In this document: piece by piece, positions 8,188-17,352 of the stretch | Layout: each line of letters starts with the position of its first letter | Position numbering within the stretch: the stretch's first letter is position 1 | Source: Thioclava dalianensis | GTDB lineage: Bacteria; Pseudomonadota; Alphaproteobacteria; Rhodobacterales; Rhodobacteraceae | NCBI RefSeq assembly: GCF_000715505.1 | Contig: NZ_JHEH01000006.1 | Coordinates: 62,001-126,000, forward strand | Length of the DNA: 64,000 bases | Direction: 5' to 3' | Notes under the pieces: generated by a model | What the model saw: only the letters and a program-made list of their open reading frames with translations | The model's database searches: none | What the model was told of the DNA's origin: nothing | Made by a program: the position numbers and the translations under genes

Positions 8188-8481
8188 GCGCGCTTTCCGG
8201 GTCTTGCGGGTTTGAAAAACTTGGTACGTCAGCGCAGGGCAAGCACCGGAGTCTTGCGATGCTCTGAGCCCGAAATCTGCCCGACGCTCTGCGCCTTGCG
8301 GCGGCTGTCTTGGCTGAAACCAAGCGTGCTGGGAATATTGTGCCAGAACAGCGGCGCGATTGCGGCCCCGGGCGCGTCTTTTCATGCAGCGTCCCAAAGG
8401 CAGATCCCGCCAAAGAGGTCAGCGCCGGCGGTGCGGCTCTGGTCCAGCCAACCCAGAACGTCGTGGATAGAACTGAGCCGT
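8188..8481. other. 294-base gap; no intact gene, possible decayed reading frame on the minus strand
   Basis: No frame here has a start, ribosome site and convincing length. On the reverse strand one frame reads plausible protein (PGAAIAPLFWHNIPSTLGFS...) ending at a TGA at 8229-8231. The same frame is interrupted by another TGA near 8393, upstream of which it again reads protein-like (LDQSRTAGADLFGGICLWDAA). This may be the worn 3' part of a gene once downstream of mprF. I could not name it. Confidence 0.3.
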
Positions 8482-11088
8482 TTAGTCTTTCGTCAGAAGG
8501 TTGCGCGCCCCGCCCGAGATCAGCAGCGCGATCTCTGTCAGGGCGAGATAGGGCGATGTCCCCGGCGGCAGGGCTACGTATCGCGGGCGCCAATCAGGGC
8601 GGAACTTTTGCTTGAAGCGCCGCAAGCCCTCGAAATTGTAGAAGCTTCCGCCGTGCCGGTAGATCATGTTGCCAAGCCTGCTTGTCAGCCGGGCCGAGGC
8701 GCGCTCGGGAAGACCGGCGAGCGGCGCCAGCCCGAGGCTCAACTCGGTTGCGCTCCGTTCGCGCAGCGCCTCGATGAGCGAGAGGAACAGGAACTGCATG
8801 ACGCCATCGGCGGCGTCGGGGCGGTAGCGCATCAGATCGATCCCGAAATGCAGCCCGTCCGGCCTGCCCAGCAGGTTGGCAAAGCCAAGGATCTCACCCT
8901 CGCGCCGGATCAGCGCGATTTCGCATTGGTTGAGATAGCCCGGCTCGAAGCGGCCAATCGAAAATCCCTTCTCGCGGCCCTTTTGTCCGGCAAGCCAGCT
9001 TTCGGAAATCGCGCGGAGTGTGTCCAGCAGCTCGGGCGCATGCGGGGGGCCGACGATCTCAAGCGTATAGCCCTCGCGCAGCGCCCGGTTTTGCTCGGCC
9101 CGCATGGTCTTGAATTTCGAGCCGCCAAGCGAGAAGGCGGTCAGGTCGATCACCGCCTCTTCGCCGATCTTGTGGAGCGCATAGCCCATCTCGATCCAGA
9201 GCGGCAGGTTTTGCGTCGAGACCTCGTAGAAGACGGGTGTGAGCCCCTCGCTGCGCGCCCGCTCATGGAAATCCCACACAAGGCTCCGGGCCGCATCGGG
9301 TGGGCCTACCGGATCGCCCAGTACCGCACAGATCCCGTGACGACGCGCATACATCAAGAAGGCATCCCGCTCGGGCGAAAACACCACCTGCTTATCCCCG
9401 GTCAGCGCAAACCACCCCTGCGGCACGTCCTGCGCGGCAAGGATCGCGGCGACGGTCGCATCCTGCTCGGGATCGGAGGAGATTTCGAAGCGGCGCGCCG
9501 GGCGCAGGGCCAGCCAGAGAAAAATTCCCAGTAAAAGCGCGCTTGCGAGCAAGCCCGCCCGCAGCGCTCGGGGCGTGGCGGAGCGGGCGGTGAAATCCAG
9601 CCAGAGTGCGTTGGTATAGGGGGTGGCTTCATGGGCAAGGAAGAAGAACACCGCGGCGGTGGCCAGCATCCCCGCGATCAAGGCGATCCAGAGCGGCCCG
9701 ACGCCGCCATCGGTCAGTGCGGCCTTGCGGTGAAAGGCGCGGCGAAACGGTAAGAGCGCGAGGGCCGCGAGCGCCAGCACCACCGCGCTGTCGATATCAT
9801 GATCGTCGGCCAGTACCGCGAAGACGCCGACGATCAGCGCCGTCACGGCCAGCCCATGCGCCAGCCGGACCCGACGCACGAGTGCGTTCGAGAGCACGAT
9901 CAGCAGAACACCGGCCAACGCGCAGGCAAGCGTCCCGCCTTCGGCAAGGATCGCACCGACGAGCCCGGGCTCTTGCGAGCGCAGGCTCAGCGCGGGCATC
10001 AGCGCCACGATAATCAGCCAGAAGCCAAGCCCGAGGACGGCAACCCCGGCGATCCGTGGCACGACCCCTTCGATGCCGCCGATCACCGGACGCATCGGCT
10101 CGGAGATCTCGCCGAAGAGCCGGGCCGCCCAGCCGCCAGCGAGGCGCGCTTCGTTGAGCGAGACCACCACGAAGGCCACCGCGAAGGGCAGCAGGAAATA
10201 GATCAGTCGAAAGGCCAGAAGGGCCGCTGCCGCATCGCCCAGCGGGACATCTGCGGGCAGAGCCGCGATCACAACCGTCTCGAAGACCCCCACGCCGCCG
10301 GGGACATGGCTGAGCACGCCGACCATGGTGGCGGCTGCGTAGATCGCGAGGAAGCTTGCGAAGGGTGGGGTTCCGGCGGGCATCAGCACCCAAAGCGCAA
10401 TGGCGGCCATCGTCGAGTCGAACAGTGCCACGACAAGCTGGCCTGCAAGGATGCGCGGCGCGGGCATCGCGATCTCGTAGCCCCGGATGCGCAGCGCGCG
10501 CCCGCTGAACGAGAGCCAGCCCGCACCAATCAGGATGACGGCTGCAGCCCCTCCGGCTCCCAGCCGGATCCAGATGTCGGGCGCGTTGATCAGCCCCGCG
10601 AGCGCTGCGGGATGAACCGCAAGCGCCATCAGTCCCACCAGCGTCAGACCCATGCCCATCGCGACTGCGATATAGGAAGACAGGGCCGCGACGTCGAAGG
10701 CGTTGAGGCCAGCGGCGGAATAGATCCGGTAGCGCACAGCCCCGCCCGAAATCACGCTGATCCCCACCGTATTGCCAAAGGCGTAGCCCAGAAAGCCGCC
10801 CAGCGCGACGGTGCGCAGAGGCAGGCTTTTGCCCAGATATTTCAGTGCCCAGAAGTCGTAGCCCACAAGCGCCATATAGCCGATGGCAGTGGCGCCAAGC
10901 GCTGTCGCCAGCGTCGGCCATGGCGTGGTCTTGATCTGGGCGATCACTTGGCGCACGTCGATATGGGCGAGCAGGTGATGCAGTGCCCAAAGTCCCATCA
11001 GGAACAAGGCAAGGCCAAGCGCGATTGGCCAGAGCACTTTTACACGTGCCGGAGAGGACAGCGGCTGCCCCGGGTCAAAAAGTGTCAT
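8482..11088 (-). CDS. mprF: MprF-type bifunctional lysylphosphatidylglycerol flippase/synthetase
   Basis: The 868-residue protein has about 14 hydrophobic segments over residues 1-540, including the UPF0104 flippase-like region. A cytoplasmic DUF2156 domain (about 570-850) follows, with GDPVGPP, FYEVSTQNLPLWIEMGY and FKTMRAEQNRALREGY. It would transfer lysine (or another amino acid) from charged tRNA to phosphatidylglycerol and flip the product outward, giving resistance to cationic peptides and acid. AGGAACGG precedes the ATG. In several alphaproteobacteria the homologue lpiA is followed by acvB; no intact acvB is present here. Confidence 0.9.
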   Translation of the reverse strand: MTLFDPGQPLSSPARVKVLWPIALGLALFLMGLWALHHLLAHIDVRQVIAQIKTTPWPTLATALGATAIGYMALVGYDFWALKYLGKSLPLRTVALGGFLGYAFGNTVGISVISGGAVRYRIYSAAGLNAFDVAALSSYIAVAMGMGLTLVGLMALAVHPAALAGLINAPDIWIRLGAGGAAAVILIGAGWLSFSGRALRIRGYEIAMPAPRILAGQLVVALFDSTMAAIALWVLMPAGTPPFASFLAIYAAATMVGVLSHVPGGVGVFETVVIAALPADVPLGDAAAALLAFRLIYFLLPFAVAFVVVSLNEARLAGGWAARLFGEISEPMRPVIGGIEGVVPRIAGVAVLGLGFWLIIVALMPALSLRSQEPGLVGAILAEGGTLACALAGVLLIVLSNALVRRVRLAHGLAVTALIVGVFAVLADDHDIDSAVVLALAALALLPFRRAFHRKAALTDGGVGPLWIALIAGMLATAAVFFFLAHEATPYTNALWLDFTARSATPRALRAGLLASALLLGIFLWLALRPARRFEISSDPEQDATVAAILAAQDVPQGWFALTGDKQVVFSPERDAFLMYARRHGICAVLGDPVGPPDAARSLVWDFHERARSEGLTPVFYEVSTQNLPLWIEMGYALHKIGEEAVIDLTAFSLGGSKFKTMRAEQNRALREGYTLEIVGPPHAPELLDTLRAISESWLAGQKGREKGFSIGRFEPGYLNQCEIALIRREGEILGFANLLGRPDGLHFGIDLMRYRPDAADGVMQFLFLSLIEALRERSATELSLGLAPLAGLPERASARLTSRLGNMIYRHGGSFYNFEGLRRFKQKFRPDWRPRYVALPPGTSPYLALTEIALLISGGARNLLTKD

Positions 11089-11287
11089 CGTTACCGTTCC
11101 TGGTTCTATCCGCCTATGCCGCGTCCAATGTGACGTGAGCCAATGGCCGACTTACAAACCCGCAAGAGGCCGCGCAGTCAATGCAAACGCGACCGTGACA
11201 GGAGACTGCGGACAAAGGAATAGGGCGTAGCGATGATCTTGTCGCATAGGACGATCCGAGATCGGTGAGTATCTCCACAAAGGGATG

Positions 11288-13183
11288 TTATCCGCGTGGC
11301 ATCCCCTTGACCCGCATCAGCCGCCGCTGGGCTGCAATGCGGAATGGGGCGTTGGGGGCTCCATAGCCGCTATAGCCGCCGCGCCGCTCGACGATCTCGA
11401 CGAACATGCCGCCCGCGAAGGGGCGCGAATAGAGCTGGAAGAACTCCCCCGCGCCGTCGCGGTCATAGAGGATGTTGAGCTTTTTCATCCGTTCCAGCTG
11501 GGTCTCATCCAGATCGAACCGAGCGGCCAGATCCGCGTAGTAATTCGGCGGGATCGGCAGTGCCCCGAAATTGCGCCCGACCAGCGCCTCGGCCGTTGCG
11601 AAAATGTCGTCGGTCGCAAGGGCCACATGCTGGACCGGAGCGCCGAAGCTCTCCGACAGGAAGGCGCCCGCTACCGTGCGATGGGTTTCCGCGCCATTGA
11701 GCGTGATCCGCAGGCCCTCTGCGTCGCCTTGCGTGCTCAGAGCTTGGCTGCGCACCAGCCCGTCGGGATCGGTCACATCGACCATCGGCGCTTTTTCCAT
11801 CGCGAATAGCGAAGTGTAGAACAAGGACCAGCTGAGCATCGCATCATAGGTCATCGTCTGGGCGATGTGATCGACACGGGTGAGGCCAACCTCGTCTTGG
11901 GCCTCGGCCCCGTCTGAGGTGAATTCCTGATCCCAGACCTGTGCAAGATCCTGCGAGCCATCAAGGAAATGCAGCACGCTGCCCCCAAGGCCGCGGATCG
12001 CGGGGATGTCCACTTGCACCGGGCTGAGCGGCTGGTCGAACATATCCGCGCCAAGCGCCGTGGCCCGTGCGATCGTGTCGGAGGCGGAGGACACCGTCAG
12101 GCCGATATCACAGATGCTGGTGCCGTGGACATTATAGGCGGTGGCCGCGAAATCGCGGTCCTCTTCGTTGATGAGAAAGCGAATATCGCCCTGCCGCCAA
12201 AGGCCCAGATCCTTGGAACGGTGCCGCCCGACGCGGGAAAAGCCAAGCCCGCGCAAAACGTCGCGCAGTGCCTCGGCCTCGTCAGCGCGCGAAGCGAATT
12301 CGAGAAAGGCCGTGCCCGAGACCGACACCCTCGCGGGCATCGGCGCCAGATCGGGGGCGAGGCCCGGCTCTTTGCGGCGGATATCGTCCGTCAGATTGAC
12401 CAGCGAGCGGTAGCCATCCTGCGCAATCGTCGCAGGTCTGCCGCCCCGGAACTGATCGTTGAAAATCTCAAGGCTGATCGGTCCGCTGTAACCGGTGGCC
12501 ATCACCGCACGCGTGAACGCGGTCACGTCCAGATCTCCCTCACCGGGCATGTTGCGGAAGTGGCGCGACCAGTAGAGCAGATCCATGTCGATCAGCGGTG
12601 CGTCGGCCAGTTGAACGAAGAAAATCCGGTCGCCGGGGATGCGCCGGATCGTCTCCGGGTCGATCCTGCGGCTCAGCGTGTGGAAACTGTCGAGGATCAG
12701 GCCAATCGCGGGATGATCGGCGCGGCGCACGATCTCCCAGGCGTCGCGGTGATCGTTGACATGCTTGCCCCAGGCCAGCGCCTCATAGCCCACGCGCAGA
12801 CCGCGTGCCGCAGCCCGTGCGCCCAGCTCGTTGAAATCGGCGGCGGCGCGGTCGATACCGCCAAGCGCCTCCGGGTGAACCGAAGAGCAAAACAGCGCCA
12901 GATCGCAGCCCAACTCCTGCATCACGTCGAATTTGCGCTCCGCCCGGTCGAAGGCTTTGCTGCGCAGCGATGCGGGCAGGCCCTCGAAATCGCGGAAGGG
13001 CTGGAACAGGGTGATCTCGAGCCCGTGGTCCCGGATGATCCGCCCGATCTCTGCCGGGCTGCGGTCATCGGTCAGGAAATCCTGCTCGAAGATCTCGATC
13101 CCGTCGAAGCCCGCCGCGGCAATCGCCTCGAGCTTTTCCTGAAGGTTGCCAGAGATCGATACGGTGGCGATCGAGGTTTTCAT
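11288..13183 (-). CDS. quiC: 3-dehydroshikimate dehydratase fused to a 4-hydroxyphenylpyruvate dioxygenase-like domain
   Basis: The 631-residue protein has two parts. Residues 1-270 are a sugar-phosphate-isomerase/AP-endonuclease-2 TIM barrel (GFDGIEIFEQDF, LFCSSVHPEALGG, ILDSFHTLSR, LEIFNDQFRGG). Residues 290-630 are a VOC/HPPD-like dioxygenase fold (TRVDHIAQTM, VQHVALATDDIF, RPFAGGMFVEIVERRGGYSGYG). This is the known architecture of QuiC/DSD enzymes that convert 3-dehydroshikimate to protocatechuate. The ATG at 13183 overlaps the stop of the shikimate dehydrogenase-like gene (ATGA). It is the last gene of the importer-dehydrogenase-dehydratase operon, which points to catabolic rather than biosynthetic use. 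Confidence 0.85.
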   Translation of the reverse strand: MKTSIATVSISGNLQEKLEAIAAAGFDGIEIFEQDFLTDDRSPAEIGRIIRDHGLEITLFQPFRDFEGLPASLRSKAFDRAERKFDVMQELGCDLALFCSSVHPEALGGIDRAAADFNELGARAAARGLRVGYEALAWGKHVNDHRDAWEIVRRADHPAIGLILDSFHTLSRRIDPETIRRIPGDRIFFVQLADAPLIDMDLLYWSRHFRNMPGEGDLDVTAFTRAVMATGYSGPISLEIFNDQFRGGRPATIAQDGYRSLVNLTDDIRRKEPGLAPDLAPMPARVSVSGTAFLEFASRADEAEALRDVLRGLGFSRVGRHRSKDLGLWRQGDIRFLINEEDRDFAATAYNVHGTSICDIGLTVSSASDTIARATALGADMFDQPLSPVQVDIPAIRGLGGSVLHFLDGSQDLAQVWDQEFTSDGAEAQDEVGLTRVDHIAQTMTYDAMLSWSLFYTSLFAMEKAPMVDVTDPDGLVRSQALSTQGDAEGLRITLNGAETHRTVAGAFLSESFGAPVQHVALATDDIFATAEALVGRNFGALPIPPNYYADLAARFDLDETQLERMKKLNILYDRDGAGEFFQLYSRPFAGGMFVEIVERRGGYSGYGAPNAPFRIAAQRRLMRVKGMPRG

Positions 13184-14031
13184 GCCGCATCCTCCTGTCT
13201 GATGAGTGAATCGCGCAGCTTCGGCTCGTCGACATCGCGGCCCGAGAACAGCTTCCACGCGTGGACGCCTTGATAGAAGAACAGCTCCCATCCCGAGATG
13301 ATCGTGAGCCCCGCCGCTTTCGCTTCGGTCAGAAACTGCGTGTCGGCGGGTGTATAGACCGCATCGAACGCCCACTCCGCACCTTGCATGGCGGCTGCGG
13401 TCAGGACCGTGCCCTCATAGCCATACATCCCAATTGGTGTGCAATTGATCAGGCCAGTTGCGCCGGCGGCGGCGCGCTCGGCATCGACCCAGATGGTGAC
13501 GGCAAGATCGGGCGCTGCGCGGTTGAGCGCCTCGGCCAGCGCCTCGGCCTTGGCCGGATCCCTGTCGACCAACCGCACTTCGTGTGCGCCCAGCCCCAGC
13601 AAGCCGAAAGCCACCGCGCGCCCGACACCGCCGGTGCCGATCATTGTCACGATACCGGGCTCAGAATTGCCCCGAACCGCACGATAGGCGGCCATGAAGC
13701 CGGTATAATCGGTGTTGAGCCCCAGCGGTCCCTCGGGCTCGAACAACACCGTGTTGACCGAGCCCATGGCGCGCACCAGCGGATCGTGGACGCGCACCAG
13801 ATCAACCACCTTCTCCTTATAGGGATAGGTGATGTTGAGCCCGCGATAGCCGGTGTCGAGGGACTCGTTCAGAACGGTCTCGAAGGCGCGCCCAAGATCG
13901 ATCGGGATCAGGCTGTCATAGCGCACGCGCAGGGCGTTCTGTGCGCCCGCCAGCCGGTGCAGACGGGGCGAATGCGAGCGCGAGATATTGTCGCCGATCA
14001 GGCCCAGCAGAAGGGAGGGATTGGACGTCAT
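13180..14031 (-). CDS. Shikimate/quinate dehydrogenase (AroE/YdiB family)
   Basis: The 283-residue protein opens LLGLIGDNISRSHSPRLHRL, the shikimate-binding signature of the AroE family. It has NITYPYK (catalytic Lys), NTDYTGF (catalytic Asp), a GTGGVGRAVAF dinucleotide site and INCTPIGMYGYEG. It should oxidise shikimate or quinate to the 3-dehydro acid with NAD(P). Because it lies between a tctCBA importer and a dehydroshikimate dehydratase, with 4-base overlaps on both sides, I infer a catabolic role. NAD versus NADP preference cannot be read with certainty; the Asp after the second strand (LVDRD) would favour NAD. Confidence 0.85.
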   Translation of the reverse strand: MTSNPSLLLGLIGDNISRSHSPRLHRLAGAQNALRVRYDSLIPIDLGRAFETVLNESLDTGYRGLNITYPYKEKVVDLVRVHDPLVRAMGSVNTVLFEPEGPLGLNTDYTGFMAAYRAVRGNSEPGIVTMIGTGGVGRAVAFGLLGLGAHEVRLVDRDPAKAEALAEALNRAAPDLAVTIWVDAERAAAGATGLINCTPIGMYGYEGTVLTAAAMQGAEWAFDAVYTPADTQFLTEAKAAGLTIISGWELFFYQGVHAWKLFSGRDVDEPKLRDSLIRQEDAA

Positions 14032-15548
14032 GGCTCGAGGCTCCTTGAATTGCGTCCGAAGAGTTTCGTCTTGATCCAGCGCCAGATCGGGGTTTGCGAC
14101 ACGAAGATCGCGATGACGGCGAGCAACAGCACGGTTGAAAGCGGGCTTGAGAAGAGGCCGCCAAAGAACCGGCCCAGATCGCCACGCTCCGAGATGATCG
14201 CCCGACGCCAGTTGTCATCGAGAAGTCGCGACAGGATCACGCCAAGGATCACCGGCCCCAGCGGGTAGCCGTAATGGCGCATCATGTAGCCGAAGATACC
14301 AAAGCCCAGCATCCAGTAGACATCCGTGATCGAGTTGTTCACCGCATAGGCGCCGACGATTGACAGCAGCATGATCAGTGGGATCAGGACCGGCCGGGGC
14401 ATCGCGACGATCTTCGTGAAGAGCTTGATCCCGGTCAGGCCGAAAATCAGCATGAAGAAATTCGCCATCACCAGTGCGCCGACGATGAACCAGAACATGT
14501 TGGGCTGCTCGACCATCAGCATGGGGCCGGGATTCAAGCCGTGGATGTAGAGCGCCCCGATCATGATCGCGGTCACCGCGTCGCCGGGAATGCCCAGCGT
14601 CATCATCGGGATGAAAGCGCCACCGACGGCTGCGTTATTGGCGGTTTCGGGTGCGACGAGCCCCTCGATTGCGCCTTGTCCGAACGGGCGCGAGGGCTTT
14701 TTGGTTACGCGCTTGGCGTGATCATAGGCCATCAGCGCTGCGATATCGCCGCCAGTGCCGGGCAGGGCCCCGATGATCACGCCAATGCTCGAGGTCTGAA
14801 GCGACAGCGGCAGGTGTTTGCGGATCGTGGACCATGAGGGCACGATGCGGGTGATCTTTTGCTTGATCGCGGGTTGACCGACATGGTGAAGCTGCAACAG
14901 CGCTTCGGAGACGCCGAACATCCCGATCATGACCGCAATGAACGAAATGCCGGGCTCCATCAGCGGCATGTTGAAGGTGAAGCGCTCGGCAAAGGTCAGC
15001 GGGTCGCGTCCGACAGAGCCGATGGCAATCCCCAAAGCCCCTGCTAAGATGCCCTTGGTCAGGCTGCCCTGCGAGAGCGAGCCCACCAGAAAAATGCCGA
15101 GCACGGCCAGCAGCATGTAGTCGCGCGGCTGGAATTTCAGCGCAAATTCCGAGACCCATGGCGCGGCCAGTGCCAGCACCAAAATGCCAACGAAGCCGCC
15201 AAAGAAGGACATGGTGGTGGTGATGCCGATTGCCGTGCCTGCCTCGCCGCGCTGGGCCATCGGGTAGCCGTCCATGGCGGTCGCAATGGCCGAAGGCGCG
15301 CCGGGGATGTTGAGCAAGATCGCCGTGCGCGAGCCGCCATAGACCCCGCCCATATAGATGCCGACCATCAGCGCGAGCGCCGGATAGACGTCCCATGAGA
15401 AGGTGAAGGAGATCAGGATCGACGCGGCCATGGTGACCGAGAGACCGGGGATGGCGCCCACATAGACGCCCGCAAATGTCCCCACAGCGACCAGCATCAG
15501 CAGCTCGGGATGGGTGAAAATCATCAGGAATGCCATGAGATGTTCCAT
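14028..15548 (-). CDS. tctA: Tripartite tricarboxylate transporter large permease (TctA)
   Basis: The 506-residue polytopic protein has the TctA core motifs: VGAIPGLSVTMAASILISFTF near the N-terminus, a second GALPGTGGDIAALMAYDHAKR repeat, and GLVAPETANNAAVGGAFIPMMTLGIPGD. These loops line the transport path. With TctB and TctC it forms an Na+-coupled importer for carboxylates. Its ATG overlaps the tctB stop (TGATG); an in-frame GTG one codon earlier is possible. The operon context predicts a hydroaromatic acid such as quinate or shikimate as substrate, which is inference. Confidence 0.93.
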   Translation of the reverse strand: MEHLMAFLMIFTHPELLMLVAVGTFAGVYVGAIPGLSVTMAASILISFTFSWDVYPALALMVGIYMGGVYGGSRTAILLNIPGAPSAIATAMDGYPMAQRGEAGTAIGITTTMSFFGGFVGILVLALAAPWVSEFALKFQPRDYMLLAVLGIFLVGSLSQGSLTKGILAGALGIAIGSVGRDPLTFAERFTFNMPLMEPGISFIAVMIGMFGVSEALLQLHHVGQPAIKQKITRIVPSWSTIRKHLPLSLQTSSIGVIIGALPGTGGDIAALMAYDHAKRVTKKPSRPFGQGAIEGLVAPETANNAAVGGAFIPMMTLGIPGDAVTAIMIGALYIHGLNPGPMLMVEQPNMFWFIVGALVMANFFMLIFGLTGIKLFTKIVAMPRPVLIPLIMLLSIVGAYAVNNSITDVYWMLGFGIFGYMMRHYGYPLGPVILGVILSRLLDDNWRRAIISERGDLGRFFGGLFSSPLSTVLLLAVIAIFVSQTPIWRWIKTKLFGRNSRSLEP

Positions 15549-16117
15549 CACGCGGCCCCTCCGCTGAGAAGGTTACGGAAGAACTGGATGATCTCGGCTT
15601 CGGGCACGACACCCTCGGGGATCAGCACGGTAAACACGATGCGGAAGATCAGCCAGATCAACAGCAGGCTGAACGCCGCCACGCCCAATGTGACCAGCCA
15701 GTTGCGACGCCACAGCACCTTGAAGGCGATGACCAGAAAGATTGCCGAGGTCGGGAGGAAGCCAAGCGGCTCCAAGAGCGCACCATAGCACACCAGCAGC
15801 GCCACGAAGAGCACGACAACGCCCGGCAGGATGTTCTTGACGAATGTCTCACCGGGGACGCGCGGCCGCTTGACGGTCTGGATCAGTACAGTTGCGGCTG
15901 CGATCACCATCACGGCTGTCGTGGCCATCGGGATCGCGCCGGGCGAGGAAAGCGAGGAGAACCCCGCGATGCCATAGGCGCTCCAGAGCAAGCCGAGACT
16001 TGCGAGCAGCATGAACAGGGCAAAGATCGCCTCGCCCGGGCGGCGCTGTTTTTCGTAGCCGCCCGGCGTGGCGTCGGATGTTCCGTCGTGTTGGTCGGGG
16101 TCGATATGCGTCGACAT
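15548..16117 (-). CDS. tctB: Tripartite tricarboxylate transporter small permease (TctB)
   Basis: The 189-residue protein has a hydrophilic N-terminus of about 28 residues and then four hydrophobic segments (for example IFALFMLLASLGLLWSAYG). A charged RRNW loop precedes the last helix. This is the four-helix layout of TctB, the poorly conserved small membrane subunit of TTT importers. It lies between tctC and tctA, as usual. A terminator-like hairpin separates it from tctC. Confidence 0.88.
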   Translation of the reverse strand: MSTHIDPDQHDGTSDATPGGYEKQRRPGEAIFALFMLLASLGLLWSAYGIAGFSSLSSPGAIPMATTAVMVIAAATVLIQTVKRPRVPGETFVKNILPGVVVLFVALLVCYGALLEPLGFLPTSAIFLVIAFKVLWRRNWLVTLGVAAFSLLLIWLIFRIVFTVLIPEGVVPEAEIIQFFRNLLSGGAA

Positions 16118-16150
16118 GGAGGCCTCCCTCGGGCATTCGCGCAGGTTCGC

Positions 16151-16189
16151 AAAAAATGGCGCCGCACTTCTGGGTGCGAAGTGCGGCGC
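16151..16189 (-). terminator. Intra-operon terminator/attenuator between tctC and tctB
   Basis: A perfect 12-bp stem (GCGCCGCACTTC with GAAGTGCGGCGC), 7-base loop and, on the reverse strand, TTTTTT directly after. It lies about 50 bases after the tctC stop. It probably lets the binding protein be made in excess over the membrane subunits. Confidence 0.8.
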
Positions 16190-16241
16190 TGGGTCATCTA
16201 AGGGACATCCCCCGCGTCAGAGGGGGGCGTCCGGGCGCCGA

Positions 16242-17246
16242 TCAGTTGCCGGGCTTTGGGATGCCGAATTTTTCGGGCGAGGCTTTGGTGAGACCTGCAT
16301 CCTGAAGCAGCCAGGTGGTGTTCGACTGCCACTTGCTCAGGAAGTCTTCGGCCTCCGGGCCCGAGATGTTCATGATCGTGTAGCCGCGACCGTCCATCAG
16401 TTTCTGGAAGTCCGGGCTCTCGGCACCGGCCTTATAGGCATCCGAGAGCTTGGTCACGATATCCTCAGGCGTGCCCTTCTTCACGAAAACGCCGAAGAAC
16501 GGGCCCCAGGGCAGATATTTGGCATAGTCTTCGTTGAACGAGACGACCGCAGGCACTTTCGGAAGCAACGGGTTGGGTTTCTCTTCAAAGACCGCCAGCG
16601 GCTTCATCTTGCCTGCGCGAATGCTTTCCAGCGCGGCGCCCAGAACGGCAGGCATCACGTCGATCGCGCCACCTTGCAGTGCGGTCAGAGCCGGGCCGTC
16701 GCCATCGTAGGGCACCGAGATCACCGGCAGTTTGCCTTCGACCGAATCCATCATCGCGGTCACGACCGAGGGCAGACCGCCGGGACCGGTCGCGCCGAAA
16801 CGCACCTCGTCGGGATGCGCCTTGATATAGGCGATCATGCTTTTGTAATCGTCGAAGGGAACGCCGGGGCGCGCGACAAGAACTGCCGTGCCACGGGCCA
16901 GAATATCGACCGGGGTGAAGTCGCTATAATCTTTCTGACCAAGGCCCATCACCTTGTAAAGAAGCGGGTTTTCAGCGCCCATCAGCAACGTGTAGCCATC
17001 TGCGGGTTTGCTTGCGACCGAGTTCAGCGCGATTGCACCGACGCCGCCGGTCATGTTCTGCATCACGACGGTGCCACCGAGGGTTTTCTCGGCATGCGGT
17101 GTCACCGAACGCATCACTGTGTCGGTCGAGCCGCCCGCGCCCCATTGGATGACGCCTTGAATCTCTTTCGAAGGGTAACCGTCCGCTAGGGCAGCGCCCG
17201 TTCCCAAGGCCAATGCCGCGACGGCACCAATCAATACTCTTTTCAT
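16242..17246 (-). CDS. tctC: Tripartite tricarboxylate transporter substrate-binding protein (TctC)
   Basis: The 334-residue protein has a signal peptide (MKRVLIGAVAALALGTGAALA, cut near ALADG). The Bug/TctC fold follows: PSKEIQGVIQWGAGGSTDTV, then VMQNMTGGVGAIALNSVASKPADGYTL, then a C-terminal KKGTPEDIVTKLSDAYKAG helix. It is the periplasmic receptor of the importer and the first gene of the operon. GGAGGA lies upstream of the ATG. The substrate is not readable from sequence, but the downstream genes point to a shikimate-pathway hydroaromatic acid. Confidence 0.92.
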   Translation of the reverse strand: MKRVLIGAVAALALGTGAALADGYPSKEIQGVIQWGAGGSTDTVMRSVTPHAEKTLGGTVVMQNMTGGVGAIALNSVASKPADGYTLLMGAENPLLYKVMGLGQKDYSDFTPVDILARGTAVLVARPGVPFDDYKSMIAYIKAHPDEVRFGATGPGGLPSVVTAMMDSVEGKLPVISVPYDGDGPALTALQGGAIDVMPAVLGAALESIRAGKMKPLAVFEEKPNPLLPKVPAVVSFNEDYAKYLPWGPFFGVFVKKGTPEDIVTKLSDAYKAGAESPDFQKLMDGRGYTIMNISGPEAEDFLSKWQSNTTWLLQDAGLTKASPEKFGIPKPGN

Positions 17247-17352
17247 GGGGTTCCTCCTCCCAAGGTTGATCCAGGGTCGGCACCTCCTGCCAGCCCGTTG
17301 AGATACAGAATGCCTGATTTTGACCGTAACTCAAATTATCAATTTTAAGGGT

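Noticed and set aside
8212-9534. 440-codon open frame on the plus strand opposite mprF
   Set aside because: It lies antisense to a well-supported membrane protein and lacks a ribosome site or recognisable domain.
9799-11133. 444-codon plus-strand open frame opposite the mprF membrane domain
   Set aside because: Composition is extremely rich in His, Asp, Gln and Arg, as expected for the complement of a Leu/Ala/Val-rich gene.
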